From CAYRHS01 sp964424125 (lineage in GTDB: Bacteria; Actinomycetota; Acidimicrobiia; IMCC26256; JAOSJL01): a DNA stretch of 8,481 bases. Numbering within the stretch: position 1 is the stretch's first letter; each line of letters begins with the position of its first letter. Below the pieces are notes generated by a model. That model searched no databases. It worked only from the letters and a program-made list of their open reading frames with translations, and was not told the DNA's origin. Shown piece by piece: positions 1 through 5,895 of this stretch. The DNA is taken from assembly GCA_964424125.1 (NCBI GenBank), contig CAYRHS010000140.1, forward strand, positions 1 through 8,481, in the 5' to 3' direction. A program made the translations under genes and the position numbers.

Positions 1-693
1 GTTGGCGCGCGCGAGGTTCCGACCCTCCTCGGCCGCGTCCCCGATCACGCGCGCCATCAGCTGGGCGGCGCGGATCGCGTCGTCGTTGCCCGGGATCACG
101 AAGTCGATCACGTCGGGATCGCAGTTCGTGTCGACGACCGCGACTACGGGGATGCCGAGCCGGTTGGCCTCGGCGACCGCGATGTGCTCCTTCTTGGTGT
201 CGATGACGAACACCACGTCGGGGAGCTTCTCGAGGTGGCGGATCCCGCCGAGGTTCCGCTCGAGCTTCGCGAGCTCGCGCGTCACGCGCAGCGCCTCCTT
301 CTTGGGCATCTGCTCCGTCTCGCCGGTGACCACGAGTTGCTCCAGCTCACGCAGCTTCGAGACCCGTGAATGCACCGTGCTGAAGTTCGTGAGCATCCCG
401 CCGAGCCAACGGAAGTTCACGTACGGCATCCCCGAACGCCGCGCCTCGCGTTGCACGGCCTCCTGCGCCTGCTTCTTCGTCCCCACGAAGAGGACCGTGC
501 CGCCGCCCTCGACGGTCGAGCGAACGAAGCGGTACGCGGTGTCGATCGCCTGGAGCGTCTGCTGAAGGTTGATGATGTAGATGCCGTTGCGTTCCCCGAA
601 GAGGTAGCGCTTCATCTTCGGGTTCCAACGGCGGGTCTGGTGGCCGAAGTGGACCCCGGCCTCCAGCAACTGCTTCATCGTGACGACGGCCAC
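1..693 (-). CDS. rpsB: 30S ribosomal protein S2, partial (C-terminus beyond left edge)
   Basis: Ribosomal protein S2, a component of the small-subunit body/head junction needed for S1 binding and translation initiation. The first 231 codons are present with no stop before the edge. The translation begins [20 protein letters not shown], which is the classic S2 N-terminus. It continues through [15 protein letters not shown] near residues 98-112 and then [19 protein letters not shown] and VVDTNCDPD, the second S2 signature. The GTG start at 693-691 is chosen because the S2 N-terminus begins exactly there. A purine-rich GGGAAGG lies 6 bases upstream (706-700) and there is no other in-frame start nearby. 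Actinobacterial S2 proteins are usually longer than 231 residues, so only a C-terminal tail is missing. tsf normally follows rpsB, but it would be outside this window. S2 is very likely essential and highly expressed. Confidence 0.97.
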   Translation of the reverse strand, partial: MAVVTMKQLLEAGVHFGHQTRRWNPKMKRYLFGERNGIYIINLQQTLQAIDTAYRFVRSTVEGGGTVLFVGTKKQAQEAVQREARRSGMPYVNFRWLGGMLTNFSTVHSRVSKLRELEQLVVTGETEQMPKKEALRVTRELAKLERNLGGIRHLEKLPDVVFVIDTKKEHIAVAEANRLGIPVVAVVDTNCDPDVIDFVIPGNDDAIRAAQLMARVIGDAAEEGRNLARAN

Positions 694-851
694 GTCGCAC
701 CTTCCCTTGGTTGTCCTCCGCCCGCCGCACCCTGCGCGAGCGGGGCACCATGGGAGGCGAGCGTGCGAGATCGAGTGAGTTCGTACGTCGGTTCGCTCGG
801 AGTGTACCCGTGGCTCGCTCGTTCACCCCCTCGGAAGTGGGCCATGGCCGA
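694..851 (-). promoter_or_regulatory. rpsB upstream region with candidate promoter
   Basis: This is a 158-base gap between the propeller gene stop and the rpsB start. Read on the minus strand it contains TACACT (806-801), a good match to the actinobacterial -10 pattern TAnnnT. The -35 side is poor: a GTGAAC-like element lies closer than usual, and a GC-rich hexamer sits at the ideal spacing. If TACACT is used, the rpsB leader would be roughly 100 bases, long enough for S2 autoregulation, which is known in other bacteria. I see no hairpin typical of a terminator for the upstream gene. A short palindrome GGCCATGGCC (849-840) follows that gene's stop. The promoter call is an inference. Confidence 0.35.
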
Positions 852-1979
852 TCACGGCAGCCGGTACGCCAGCACGCGGCCGGGGTCGGTCAGCCGCAGC
901 GCCACGAGGAGGCGCTCGCCGACCAGTTGCGCCGCTGCCGGGAAGCCGCCGAGCCTCCAACGTGCGACGGGCCCCGACTCCGCACGGGGCGCCACCACGA
1001 CCGTGCCGTCGGCGGCGGTGACCACGATCGACCGGCCACCGACCTGGGGCGAACCTCGAACCACCGGGACGTCGAGCTCGAGGATCCGATGGTCGGCGCC
1101 CGTGGCGGCGTCCAGGACGTGGAGCCTCCCTTCGGCGTCGACGACCACGACATCCGAGCCCGCCGGTGCCGCCCCGAGATCGGGTGTGAACGGTCCCGCA
1201 CCCGACGCCGCCCACACCTCCACACCGCCGTCAAGCGAGAAGGCCCGGATGGCTCCTCCGCCGCCGCCCACCACCACGACGTCGCCGATGAGGATCGGCG
1301 CCGATGCGGCCTCCCCGAGCGGCTGCTCCCAGCGCAGCGTGCCATCCCGAGGGTCCACGGCGGCGAGGGTGGAACGGTCGGCGCCGTGCCACGCCGCGAC
1401 GACAGTGCCGGGCGCGGTGGCGGGCACGGCCCGGATCGCCCCGGGCTGCTCGATCGTCCACCTCCGCGAGCCGTCGTCCGAATCGAGCGCCGTGAGCTCA
1501 CCCGCCCAGCTCCCGACGAGCGCGAGCGTCTCGTCGCCGCTACGGACCCACGCGACGGGGCCTGCGCGGCCCGTGACCGGAGCCGCCCAGCGCCGCTCAC
1601 CGGTCGTGCGATCGAGCGCGACGACGCGGTCGCCTGCGCTCACGAGCACACCCGCGGTCGAGACGGCGGGCGGTTGCGACCAGATCCCCGGGACGTCGGC
1701 CGTCCACCGGACCGAGCCGTCACCGGTCGCCAACGCCGTGACGGTCCGGTTGGCCGATTGGACGACGGCCTCGTGGCTCTCGGCGTCGACCACGAGCGCG
1801 GCGGCCCATCCGGCCAGCGATCGCGCCCAGTCCTCCGATGGTGGCTCGAACCCGCCGGCGCGTCCGCCGCGCGCGTCGGCACCGGCGCCGGAGTCCGCGC
1901 TCGGGCGCGCGACGGCCACGACGAGTGCGCCGCTCACCCCGATCGCGAGCACGACCACGAGCACGGCGAGGCGCCTCAC
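852..1979 (-). CDS. Membrane-anchored PQQ-like/BamB-like beta-propeller protein
   Basis: A 375-residue protein with a hydrophobic N-terminal segment (about residues 4-24, LAVLVVVLAIGVSGALVV) that acts as a signal peptide or membrane anchor. It has no lipobox cysteine. The rest is a repeated beta-propeller pattern in which a hydrophobic strand, a variable turn of the type DxxxGxxxW and a new strand recur. The turn tryptophans are W92, W131, W174, W217 and W256, about 39-43 residues apart, and a less regular blade follows. This spacing is typical of PQQ-like/quinoprotein or BamB-like repeats. No enzyme active site is visible, so a binding or scaffolding role outside the membrane is inferred. 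The GTG start at 1979 is preferred because it opens directly on the hydrophobic segment and overlaps the upstream stop as GTGA, implying translational coupling with the peptidase/hydrolase gene. An upstream in-frame start at 2117 would add 46 Arg/Gly-rich residues that only mirror the neighbouring gene. Confidence 0.8.
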   Translation of the reverse strand: MRRLAVLVVVLAIGVSGALVVAVARPSADSGAGADARGGRAGGFEPPSEDWARSLAGWAAALVVDAESHEAVVQSANRTVTALATGDGSVRWTADVPGIWSQPPAVSTAGVLVSAGDRVVALDRTTGERRWAAPVTGRAGPVAWVRSGDETLALVGSWAGELTALDSDDGSRRWTIEQPGAIRAVPATAPGTVVAAWHGADRSTLAAVDPRDGTLRWEQPLGEAASAPILIGDVVVVGGGGGAIRAFSLDGGVEVWAASGAGPFTPDLGAAPAGSDVVVVDAEGRLHVLDAATGADHRILELDVPVVRGSPQVGGRSIVVTAADGTVVVAPRAESGPVARWRLGGFPAAAQLVGERLLVALRLTDPGRVLAYRLP

Positions 1980-3841
1980 CGCCCCGCCGTCCCGGGCTCC
2001 GTCGCGCTGTCGGCCGCGGTCCCGAGCGCCGACGCGGCCCGGCCGACGCCCTCCTCGAGGGTCGTGATCGCGACCGGTTCCAGCTCGGACCGGAGGTGCT
2101 CGAGGAAGGAGCGGCATGCCGGTCGCCTGCCCTCGAGGGCGAGCCGGACCTCCCGCATCGCCTCGGGGTCGTCCACGATCCCGGAGTGGTCACCCGCACC
2201 GGTGGGGTCGACGACGACCTTGGTCGCGCCGGGGACGCCGATCCGGTTCGCGGGCACGATCGCGTCGTCGACGGCGCCGATGCTCGTGAACTCGATCTCG
2301 TCCGGCAGGCGCGTGGCGTCGAGGCGGCGCATGAGGTCCGATCCCGCCGCGACCTGGCGGGCGGCGGGCGCGTCGGGGGGTGGGACGGGCGCGAGCTCGG
2401 AGACGAGGTCCCCCGCCCGTGATCCGCTGCGAGTGGCCCGGAGCCACTTCCCCGCCGTGGCTGCCGGCGCCCCCTCGTGTGGGGAGGACAGCGTGACGAC
2501 TCGCCCGATCGGCGGGAAGCTCGGATCGTTCGGGTCGTAGACGAGCTGCAGGAACGTTCGGACCACGACGCCGCCGAGCGAGTGCGCGAGGAGATCGACC
2601 GTCCGTCCCGGGTCGCGCCGGGCGCGGTCGCGCAGCTGGGCGCCGAGCCGGTCCGCCGCCGTCACCACATCGCCCCAGGTGTCCTCGCGGGCGTAGTCGT
2701 CGCCGGTGGCATACGAGTAGTACTCGACGTCGTCGGAGCGGTAGCCGAGGAGCTCGGTCGGGATCCCGACCGGCGCCGCTCCGTCGTGCGACGAGCTGTC
2801 GATGCCCGCCACCACCGTCACCGCGTTGCCGGATCCTCCGGTCCCGTCGGCCGGCGGGGCATCGTCGGTGCACTCCTCGGTCAGGGACCGCCGCGCTGCC
2901 CGGAGCCCGGCGCGGCCGAGCTCACTCGCGGTCCCGCCCGCGGTGGCGACCCCGCCGAGGGTGAGCCGAGCCCGATCGACGGTCGGGGCGAGCCGACCGA
3001 TGGACTCGGCGACCGCGAGCTCGGAAGCCCACGCCCCCGCCCGGAACCCAGCCCGGCCCACCCCCCGCCCCGCGTCCGCGAGGACCTCGAAGAAGCCGTG
3101 GTCCTCCTCGAGGCCGTGCAGCTCCCGCAGCCACCCGGGCCAGCCCTCGGGGCCGGCCTCGGGGAGCTCGGGGGGGTCGGGCAGGTGGGGCGGGCCCGGG
3201 AGCTCCGGGGGATCCGGGAGTCGGGGCGGACCCGGGAGCTCCGGCGGTTCGGGGAGGTCGGGCGGTGGGGGCAGCTCGACGGGGACCAGACGCACGACCG
3301 ATGCCGGGTCGACCGGCTGGAACAGCCGCATCGGGTCGACATATTCGGCGCCGACACGCAAGCTCAGATGCAGCACGTGGCGGCCGCCGTGGGTGGCGTC
3401 GCCCGTCGTGCCCAGCACCTCGCCGGCGGCGATCGACTGTCCCTCGGACACGTCGGCGGTGGCGAGGAACGAATACGAGGTCCGCAGCCCGCCCGCGTGC
3501 GCCACGGTGACGTGCAGCGTGCGCGCGACGAGTCCCGCGAAGACGACGCTCCCCGGCCCGGCCGCCCGGACAGGGGTGCCGGGGACGGCCGCGAGGTCGG
3601 CGCCACGGTGGCCCGGGCCGTAGCGGGTCGGCGCGTCGAACGGCCGGACCAACGGACCGTCGACCGGGCGGATCCACTGGTCGGGACCCGCGGGTCGACC
3701 CGCGGGGCCGGCCGCGCTCGTCGCGGACGCTCGCGCCGCCCCCACGCCCGACACGACGACGACGACCACGACAACGACGACAACGACGACAACGACGAGC
3801 GAGCGCGCGGCGGCAGCTCGCGAACAGCAGGGACGGTCCAT
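1976..3841 (-). CDS. Secreted M23 peptidase-like / alpha-beta hydrolase (lipase-like) fusion
   Basis: A 621-residue exported two-domain protein. Residues 1-40 form a signal peptide: basic start, fifteen valines (16-30), then a small-residue cleavage region. Residues about 56-175 are an M23 (LytM/Peptidase_M23) domain, with GHRGADLAA giving the HxxxD zinc motif (H78, D82) and H158 as third ligand. The first His of the usual HxH is replaced by V156, so peptidase activity is uncertain. Residues 187-230 are a Pro-rich linker built from a 12-residue repeat. Residues 231-325 are probably helical and of unknown role. Residues 339-570 are an alpha/beta hydrolase with AHSLGG (nucleophile S421), acid D525 or D526 and H552 in GDHSGI. 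C324 and C576 are the only mature cysteines and could form a disulfide bracketing this domain. An M23 protein at this position before rpsB is usual in actinobacteria; the lipase-like half is the surprise. The ATG at 3841 is weakly preceded by GGGG. The substrate of the hydrolase is unknown. Confidence 0.85.
   Translation of the reverse strand: MDRPCCSRAAAARSLVVVVVVVVVVVVVVVSGVGAARASATSAAGPAGRPAGPDQWIRPVDGPLVRPFDAPTRYGPGHRGADLAAVPGTPVRAAGPGSVVFAGLVARTLHVTVAHAGGLRTSYSFLATADVSEGQSIAAGEVLGTTGDATHGGRHVLHLSLRVGAEYVDPMRLFQPVDPASVVRLVPVELPPPPDLPEPPELPGPPRLPDPPELPGPPHLPDPPELPEAGPEGWPGWLRELHGLEEDHGFFEVLADAGRGVGRAGFRAGAWASELAVAESIGRLAPTVDRARLTLGGVATAGGTASELGRAGLRAARRSLTEECTDDAPPADGTGGSGNAVTVVAGIDSSSHDGAAPVGIPTELLGYRSDDVEYYSYATGDDYAREDTWGDVVTAADRLGAQLRDRARRDPGRTVDLLAHSLGGVVVRTFLQLVYDPNDPSFPPIGRVVTLSSPHEGAPAATAGKWLRATRSGSRAGDLVSELAPVPPPDAPAARQVAAGSDLMRRLDATRLPDEIEFTSIGAVDDAIVPANRIGVPGATKVVVDPTGAGDHSGIVDDPEAMREVRLALEGRRPACRSFLEHLRSELEPVAITTLEEGVGRAASALGTAADSATEPGTAGR
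3159..3266 (-). repeat. 36-base tandem repeat encoding a Pro-rich linker
   Basis: About three copies of a 36-base unit lie inside the fusion gene. The block CCCGGGAGCTCCGG occurs at 3195-3208 and again at 3231-3244 (plus-strand reading), and a diverged copy begins near 3159. The copies are in frame and encode the 12-residue unit LPDPPELPGPPx, which forms a rigid polyproline-type spacer between the M23 and hydrolase domains (residues about 190-228). Copy number could vary among strains without breaking the frame. Confidence 0.8.
3752..3796 (-). repeat. Triplet repeat coding for 15 consecutive valines
   Basis: Fifteen consecutive valine codons on the minus strand (mostly GTC with some GTT and two GTG) form the hydrophobic core of the signal peptide of the fusion protein. 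Read on the plus strand they appear as a run of GAC/AAC triplets. A homopolymeric triplet tract of this kind can gain or lose whole codons by slippage, which would change the length of the export-signal core without shifting the frame. Confidence 0.9.
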
Positions 3842-3901
3842 CGCACACCCCGGCGGTCGGAACGACTCGGCACGGGGAAAGCGACAGGGAAGCCGGGCCG
3901 C

Positions 3902-3930
3902 AACCTAACGCGATCGTCCGACGAGCGGAA
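3902..3930 (-). promoter_or_regulatory. Weak candidate promoter for the envelope unit
   Basis: In the 109-base gap between whiG and the fusion gene, the minus strand has TAGGTT (3907-3902), which fits TAnnnT. It is preceded at 17 bases by TTCCGC (3930-3925), which matches only the first two positions of TTGACA and also lies within the hairpin that follows whiG. Transcription would start near 3895 with a leader of about 55 bases. The evidence is suggestive only. Apart from this and the hairpin, the gap holds nothing I recognise. Confidence 0.25.
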
Positions 3931-3945
3931 GGGGGAATTCCGCTC
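3923..3945 (-). terminator. Hairpin after whiG, candidate terminator
   Basis: A perfect 8-base inverted repeat, GAGCGGAA and TTCCGCTC, with a 7-base loop begins 5 bases after the whiG stop on the minus strand. No run of T follows it. Terminators without a U-tract are common in GC-rich actinobacteria, so it may end or attenuate the xerC-whiG transcript, or simply stabilise its 3' end. Confidence 0.5.
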
Positions 3946-3950
3946 CTCGC

Positions 3951-4763
3951 TCAGGCGCGAGGGCGCTCGGGCTCCGGCTCCTGGAGGCGGGCTCGCATCT
4001 GGAGGATCGCCTTCGTGTGGATCTGGCACACGCGGCTCTCGGTGACACCGAGCACGTCGCCGATCTCGGCGAGGGTGAGGCCTTCGTAGTAGTAGAGCGT
4101 GAGCACGAGTCGCTCACGATCGGGCATCCGGTTGATCGCGTCGGCGAGGACGTGCTTCATCTCCTCGATCTCGAACGCCCGCACGGGGTCGTGCGCGGCG
4201 TCGCTGATCGTGTCGCCGACCGTGGCCCCCGAGTCGCGTTCACCACTCCCGATCAGGTCCTCGAGCGCCACGAGACCGACGAAGGACACCTGGGACAGCA
4301 CGTGCGCGAGCTCCGCCTCGCTCATCTCCAGCTCGGTCGCCACCTCCGACTCGTCCGGCGTCCGCCGGAGCTCGTTCTCGAGCTTGGAGTAGGCGCGCTC
4401 GATCGCCCGCGCCTTGGCCCGCACGGACCGGGGTACCCAGTCGATCGATCGCAGCTCGTCGATGATGGCGCCCTTGATCCGCGAGATCGCGTAGGTCTCG
4501 AACTTGAACCCGCGCTCGGGCTCGAACTTCTCGATCGCGTCGATGAGTCCGAAGATCCCGTAGCTGACGAGATCGGCCTGCTCGACGTTCTGCGGCAGGC
4601 CCGCCGCGACACGACCGGCGACGAACTTGACGAGCGGTGAGTAGTGGAGGATGAGTCGTTCGCGAGCCTCGCGCGATCGAGACCGCTTGTACTCGTCCCA
4701 CAGGTCGCCGACGACCGTGGCGGCGTCGTCGATCTGCTCACGCACGAGGGTGCGACGCCTCAT
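3951..4763 (-). CDS. whiG: RNA polymerase sigma factor WhiG/FliA (sigma-28 family)
   Basis: An alternative sigma factor of the sigma-28 family, 270 residues from the chosen start. Region 2 spans about residues 37-105, with [16 protein letters not shown], the very characteristic [15 protein letters not shown], then [14 protein letters not shown] and the [18 protein letters not shown] stretch. Region 3 follows (about 118-165) and region 4 is at 209-259, with [17 protein letters not shown] and [12 protein letters not shown] as the helix-turn-helix that reads the -35 element. The resemblance to Streptomyces WhiG is strong over the whole length. In that genus it starts sporulation and is held by the anti-sigma RsiG with c-di-GMP; in flagellated bacteria FliA drives late flagellar genes. 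Which role applies here cannot be told from the window. The ATG at 4763 overlaps xerC by 26 bases. GTG at 4784 lacks a ribosome site and GTG at 4745 is a third option. A hairpin follows the stop. Confidence 0.93.
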   Translation of the reverse strand: MRRRTLVREQIDDAATVVGDLWDEYKRSRSREARERLILHYSPLVKFVAGRVAAGLPQNVEQADLVSYGIFGLIDAIEKFEPERGFKFETYAISRIKGAIIDELRSIDWVPRSVRAKARAIERAYSKLENELRRTPDESEVATELEMSEAELAHVLSQVSFVGLVALEDLIGSGERDSGATVGDTISDAAHDPVRAFEIEEMKHVLADAINRMPDRERLVLTLYYYEGLTLAEIGDVLGVTESRVCQIHTKAILQMRARLQEPEPERPRA

Positions 4764-5637
4764 AGACCGCTCGCAGACGTTCACGAGTCAGGTGCGTGTA
4801 GACCTGCGTCGTCGCGAGGTCGGCGTGGCCGAGCAGCTCTTGCACGGCACGCAGATCTGCGCCGCCCTCGAGCAGGTGGGTGGCGTACGCGTGGCGAAAG
4901 GCGTGTGGCGACAGCGTGCGCCCGTCCGGGAGCGGGTGGTGCTCGACGACGCGGCGGGCGTCGCGGGTCGTGAGGCGTCGTCCCCGCGCGTTGACGAAGA
5001 GCACGTCGGGCGGCGACTCGTCGGTCACCAGCAGGGGTCGGGCCTCCCGGAGGTACCGCGCCAGCGCCGCACGCGCGGGCTCACCGAGCGGAACCCGGCG
5101 CACCTTCGCCCCCTTGCCCATGACGGTGACCCACCGGCGAGCGCCGTCGACGTCGCCGGAGACCAGGCCGCAGACCTCCGACACCCTGAGCCCGGCACCG
5201 TAGAGCAGCTCGAGGAGCGCAACATCTCGGGCCGCGAGCGCGGCGGCGCGGCCGTCGAGGTCACCGACGGCGGCATCCGCCTCCTCGAGGAGCGCGGCCG
5301 CCTCGCCTCGGCGCGGGACCCGCGGCAGGCGAGCCCGACCCTTGGGCGCCCGCAACCGCCGGGCCGGGTCACCCGACGTCCGCCCGTGACGGTGCAGCCA
5401 GCGGGAGTAGGCCCGCAACGCGGCCGCCTTGCGGGCGATGGTGGGGCGGGCGAAGCCCCTCGTGGTCAGGTTGGCCAGGTACCGGCGCAGCACCCCGTGG
5501 TCGAGTTCGCCGGGGTCGGGGCAGCCCCCTCGCTCGGCCCATTCCACGAACTGACGGACGTCGGTGGCGTACGCGGCTCGGGTCGAAGGACTCGCCGAGG
5601 TCAGGGAAGCGACGAACCCGTCGACATCCCAGCTCAT
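4738..5637 (-). CDS. xerC: Tyrosine recombinase XerC
   Basis: A site-specific tyrosine recombinase of 299 residues, the family's normal length. It is expected to act with a XerD partner at the chromosomal dif site to resolve dimers at division. The N-terminal SAM-like core-binding domain covers about residues 3-88 and the catalytic domain about 105-295. All six active-site residues are visible: R151 in [10 protein letters not shown]175 in [10 protein letters not shown]245 and R248 in [15 protein letters not shown]271 in [11 protein letters not shown] and the nucleophile Y280 in VYTH. The ATG at 5637 lies six bases after a strong -10 element, so the message is probably leaderless and the start is well fixed. 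The gene overlaps whiG, suggesting co-expression. XerD cannot be excluded on sequence alone, but the position next to whiG/dprA/comM is where actinobacterial xerC usually sits. It looks like the chromosomal housekeeping enzyme: no phage or integron genes are nearby. Confidence 0.93.
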   Translation of the reverse strand: MSWDVDGFVASLTSASPSTRAAYATDVRQFVEWAERGGCPDPGELDHGVLRRYLANLTTRGFARPTIARKAAALRAYSRWLHRHGRTSGDPARRLRAPKGRARLPRVPRRGEAAALLEEADAAVGDLDGRAAALAARDVALLELLYGAGLRVSEVCGLVSGDVDGARRWVTVMGKGAKVRRVPLGEPARAALARYLREARPLLVTDESPPDVLFVNARGRRLTTRDARRVVEHHPLPDGRTLSPHAFRHAYATHLLEGGADLRAVQELLGHADLATTQVYTHLTRERLRAVYEASHPRA

Positions 5638-5643
5638 GCCGTC

Positions 5644-5672
5644 ACGCTAGGTGTACGGGTCACCACGGTCAA
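5644..5672 (-). promoter_or_regulatory. xerC promoter, predicted leaderless
   Basis: On the minus strand TTGACC (5672-5667) and TAGCGT (5649-5644) are separated by exactly 17 bases, an excellent fit to a primary-sigma promoter. Six bases (5643-5638) separate the -10 element from the ATG, so the expected transcription start is the A of the xerC start codon. No ribosome binding site is present upstream, in agreement with leaderless translation, which is frequent in actinobacteria. Confidence 0.7.
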
Positions 5673-5708
5673 CCAATGGACCAACCACCCCAATTGCGGC
5701 CCGTGTTC

Positions 5709-5744
5709 CGGTCCGGCGGGCACGTGCCACCGCACGGTCCGGCG
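5709..5744. promoter_or_regulatory. Operator-like palindrome flanked by direct repeats
   Basis: CGGTCCGGCG occurs twice, at 5709-5718 and 5735-5744, 26 bases apart start to start. Between them, directly adjoining the first copy, lies the perfect palindrome GGCACGTGCC (5719-5728). A shorter CGGTCCG recurs at 5802-5808. The cluster sits upstream of both xerC and comM, where a regulator of the divergent genes would bind. No regulator is identified. In GC-rich DNA such repeats can arise by chance, so the call is tentative. Confidence 0.4.
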
Positions 5745-5778
5745 ACCGTAGCAACGACCGGAGCCCGGGCGGCGGAGG

Positions 5779-5805
5779 GTGACCGTCACAGCCGGCCGGT
5801 ACGGT
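5779..5805 (+). promoter_or_regulatory. Candidate comM-dprA promoter
   Basis: TACGGT (5800-5805) is the only plus-strand TAnnnT element I find between xerC and comM. GTGACC (5779-5784) matches four positions of TTGACA, but the 15-base spacing is short. The inverted repeat GTGAC-C-GTCAC (5779-5789) overlaps the -35 element and could be an operator. A start near 5812 would give a leader of about 84 bases containing the hairpin at 5852-5875. Confidence 0.3.
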
Positions 5806-5851
5806 CCGATCACCGTCGAGTGCCGCGGCCACGGCCCTCCGTCAGGATCGT

Positions 5852-5875
5852 CCCCGAGCTCGCCGCAGCTCGGGG
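5852..5875 (+). promoter_or_regulatory. Strong leader hairpin upstream of comM
   Basis: CCCCGAGCT and AGCTCGGGG form a perfect 9-base inverted repeat around a 6-base loop (CGCCGC). The stem is very GC-rich and ends 10 bases before the comM ribosome binding site. In the comM message it would be a very stable structure that could modulate initiation, cause premature termination or protect the 5' end. No U-run follows. Confidence 0.5.
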
Positions 5876-5885
5876 GACCGGCATC

Positions 5886-5890
5886 GGAGG
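5886..5890 (+). promoter_or_regulatory. comM ribosome binding site
   Basis: GGAGG with a 5-base spacer before GTG at 5896. It decides the start of comM: the longer reading from ATG 5779 has no comparable site and would add 39 residues unlike any ComM N-terminus. Confidence 0.8.
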
Positions 5891-5895
5891 TCCTC

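Noticed and set aside
840..849. Palindrome GGCCATGGCC as terminator of the propeller gene
   Set aside because: With a minimal loop only three base pairs can form, and no T-run follows.
1980..2117. Longer start for the beta-propeller gene at 2117
   Set aside because: It would put 46 Arg/Gly-rich residues before the hydrophobic anchor and overlap the fusion gene by 142 bases. GTG at 1979 gives a clean 4-base overlap.
370..2540. Two long plus-strand frames (370-2067 and 711-2540)
   Set aside because: They are antisense to rpsB, the propeller and the end of the fusion gene. Composition is low-complexity Arg/Pro/Ser/Thr/Ala and no motif is visible.
3159..3266. CRISPR-like 36-base periodicity
   Set aside because: The units are contiguous with no spacers, stay in frame, and encode a proline-rich linker.
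3842..3950. Sigma-28 (WhiG/FliA) promoter in the non-coding gaps
   Set aside because: I looked for TAAA followed by GCCGATAA-like sequence here and in 5638-5895 and saw no match.
2477..4045. 522-codon plus-strand frame opposite the M23/hydrolase gene
   Set aside because: A mirror of the real gene; its Asp/Asn run near the end is just the complement of the valine codons.
4738..5637. Integrase of a mobile element
   Set aside because: Full-length Xer-type enzyme in its usual chromosomal neighbourhood; no attachment-site repeats, phage genes or tRNA nearby.
5779..5895. Longer ComM beginning at ATG 5779
   Set aside because: The extra 39 residues are unlike any ComM N-terminus, run through the leader hairpin, and ignore the strong GGAGG before GTG 5896.
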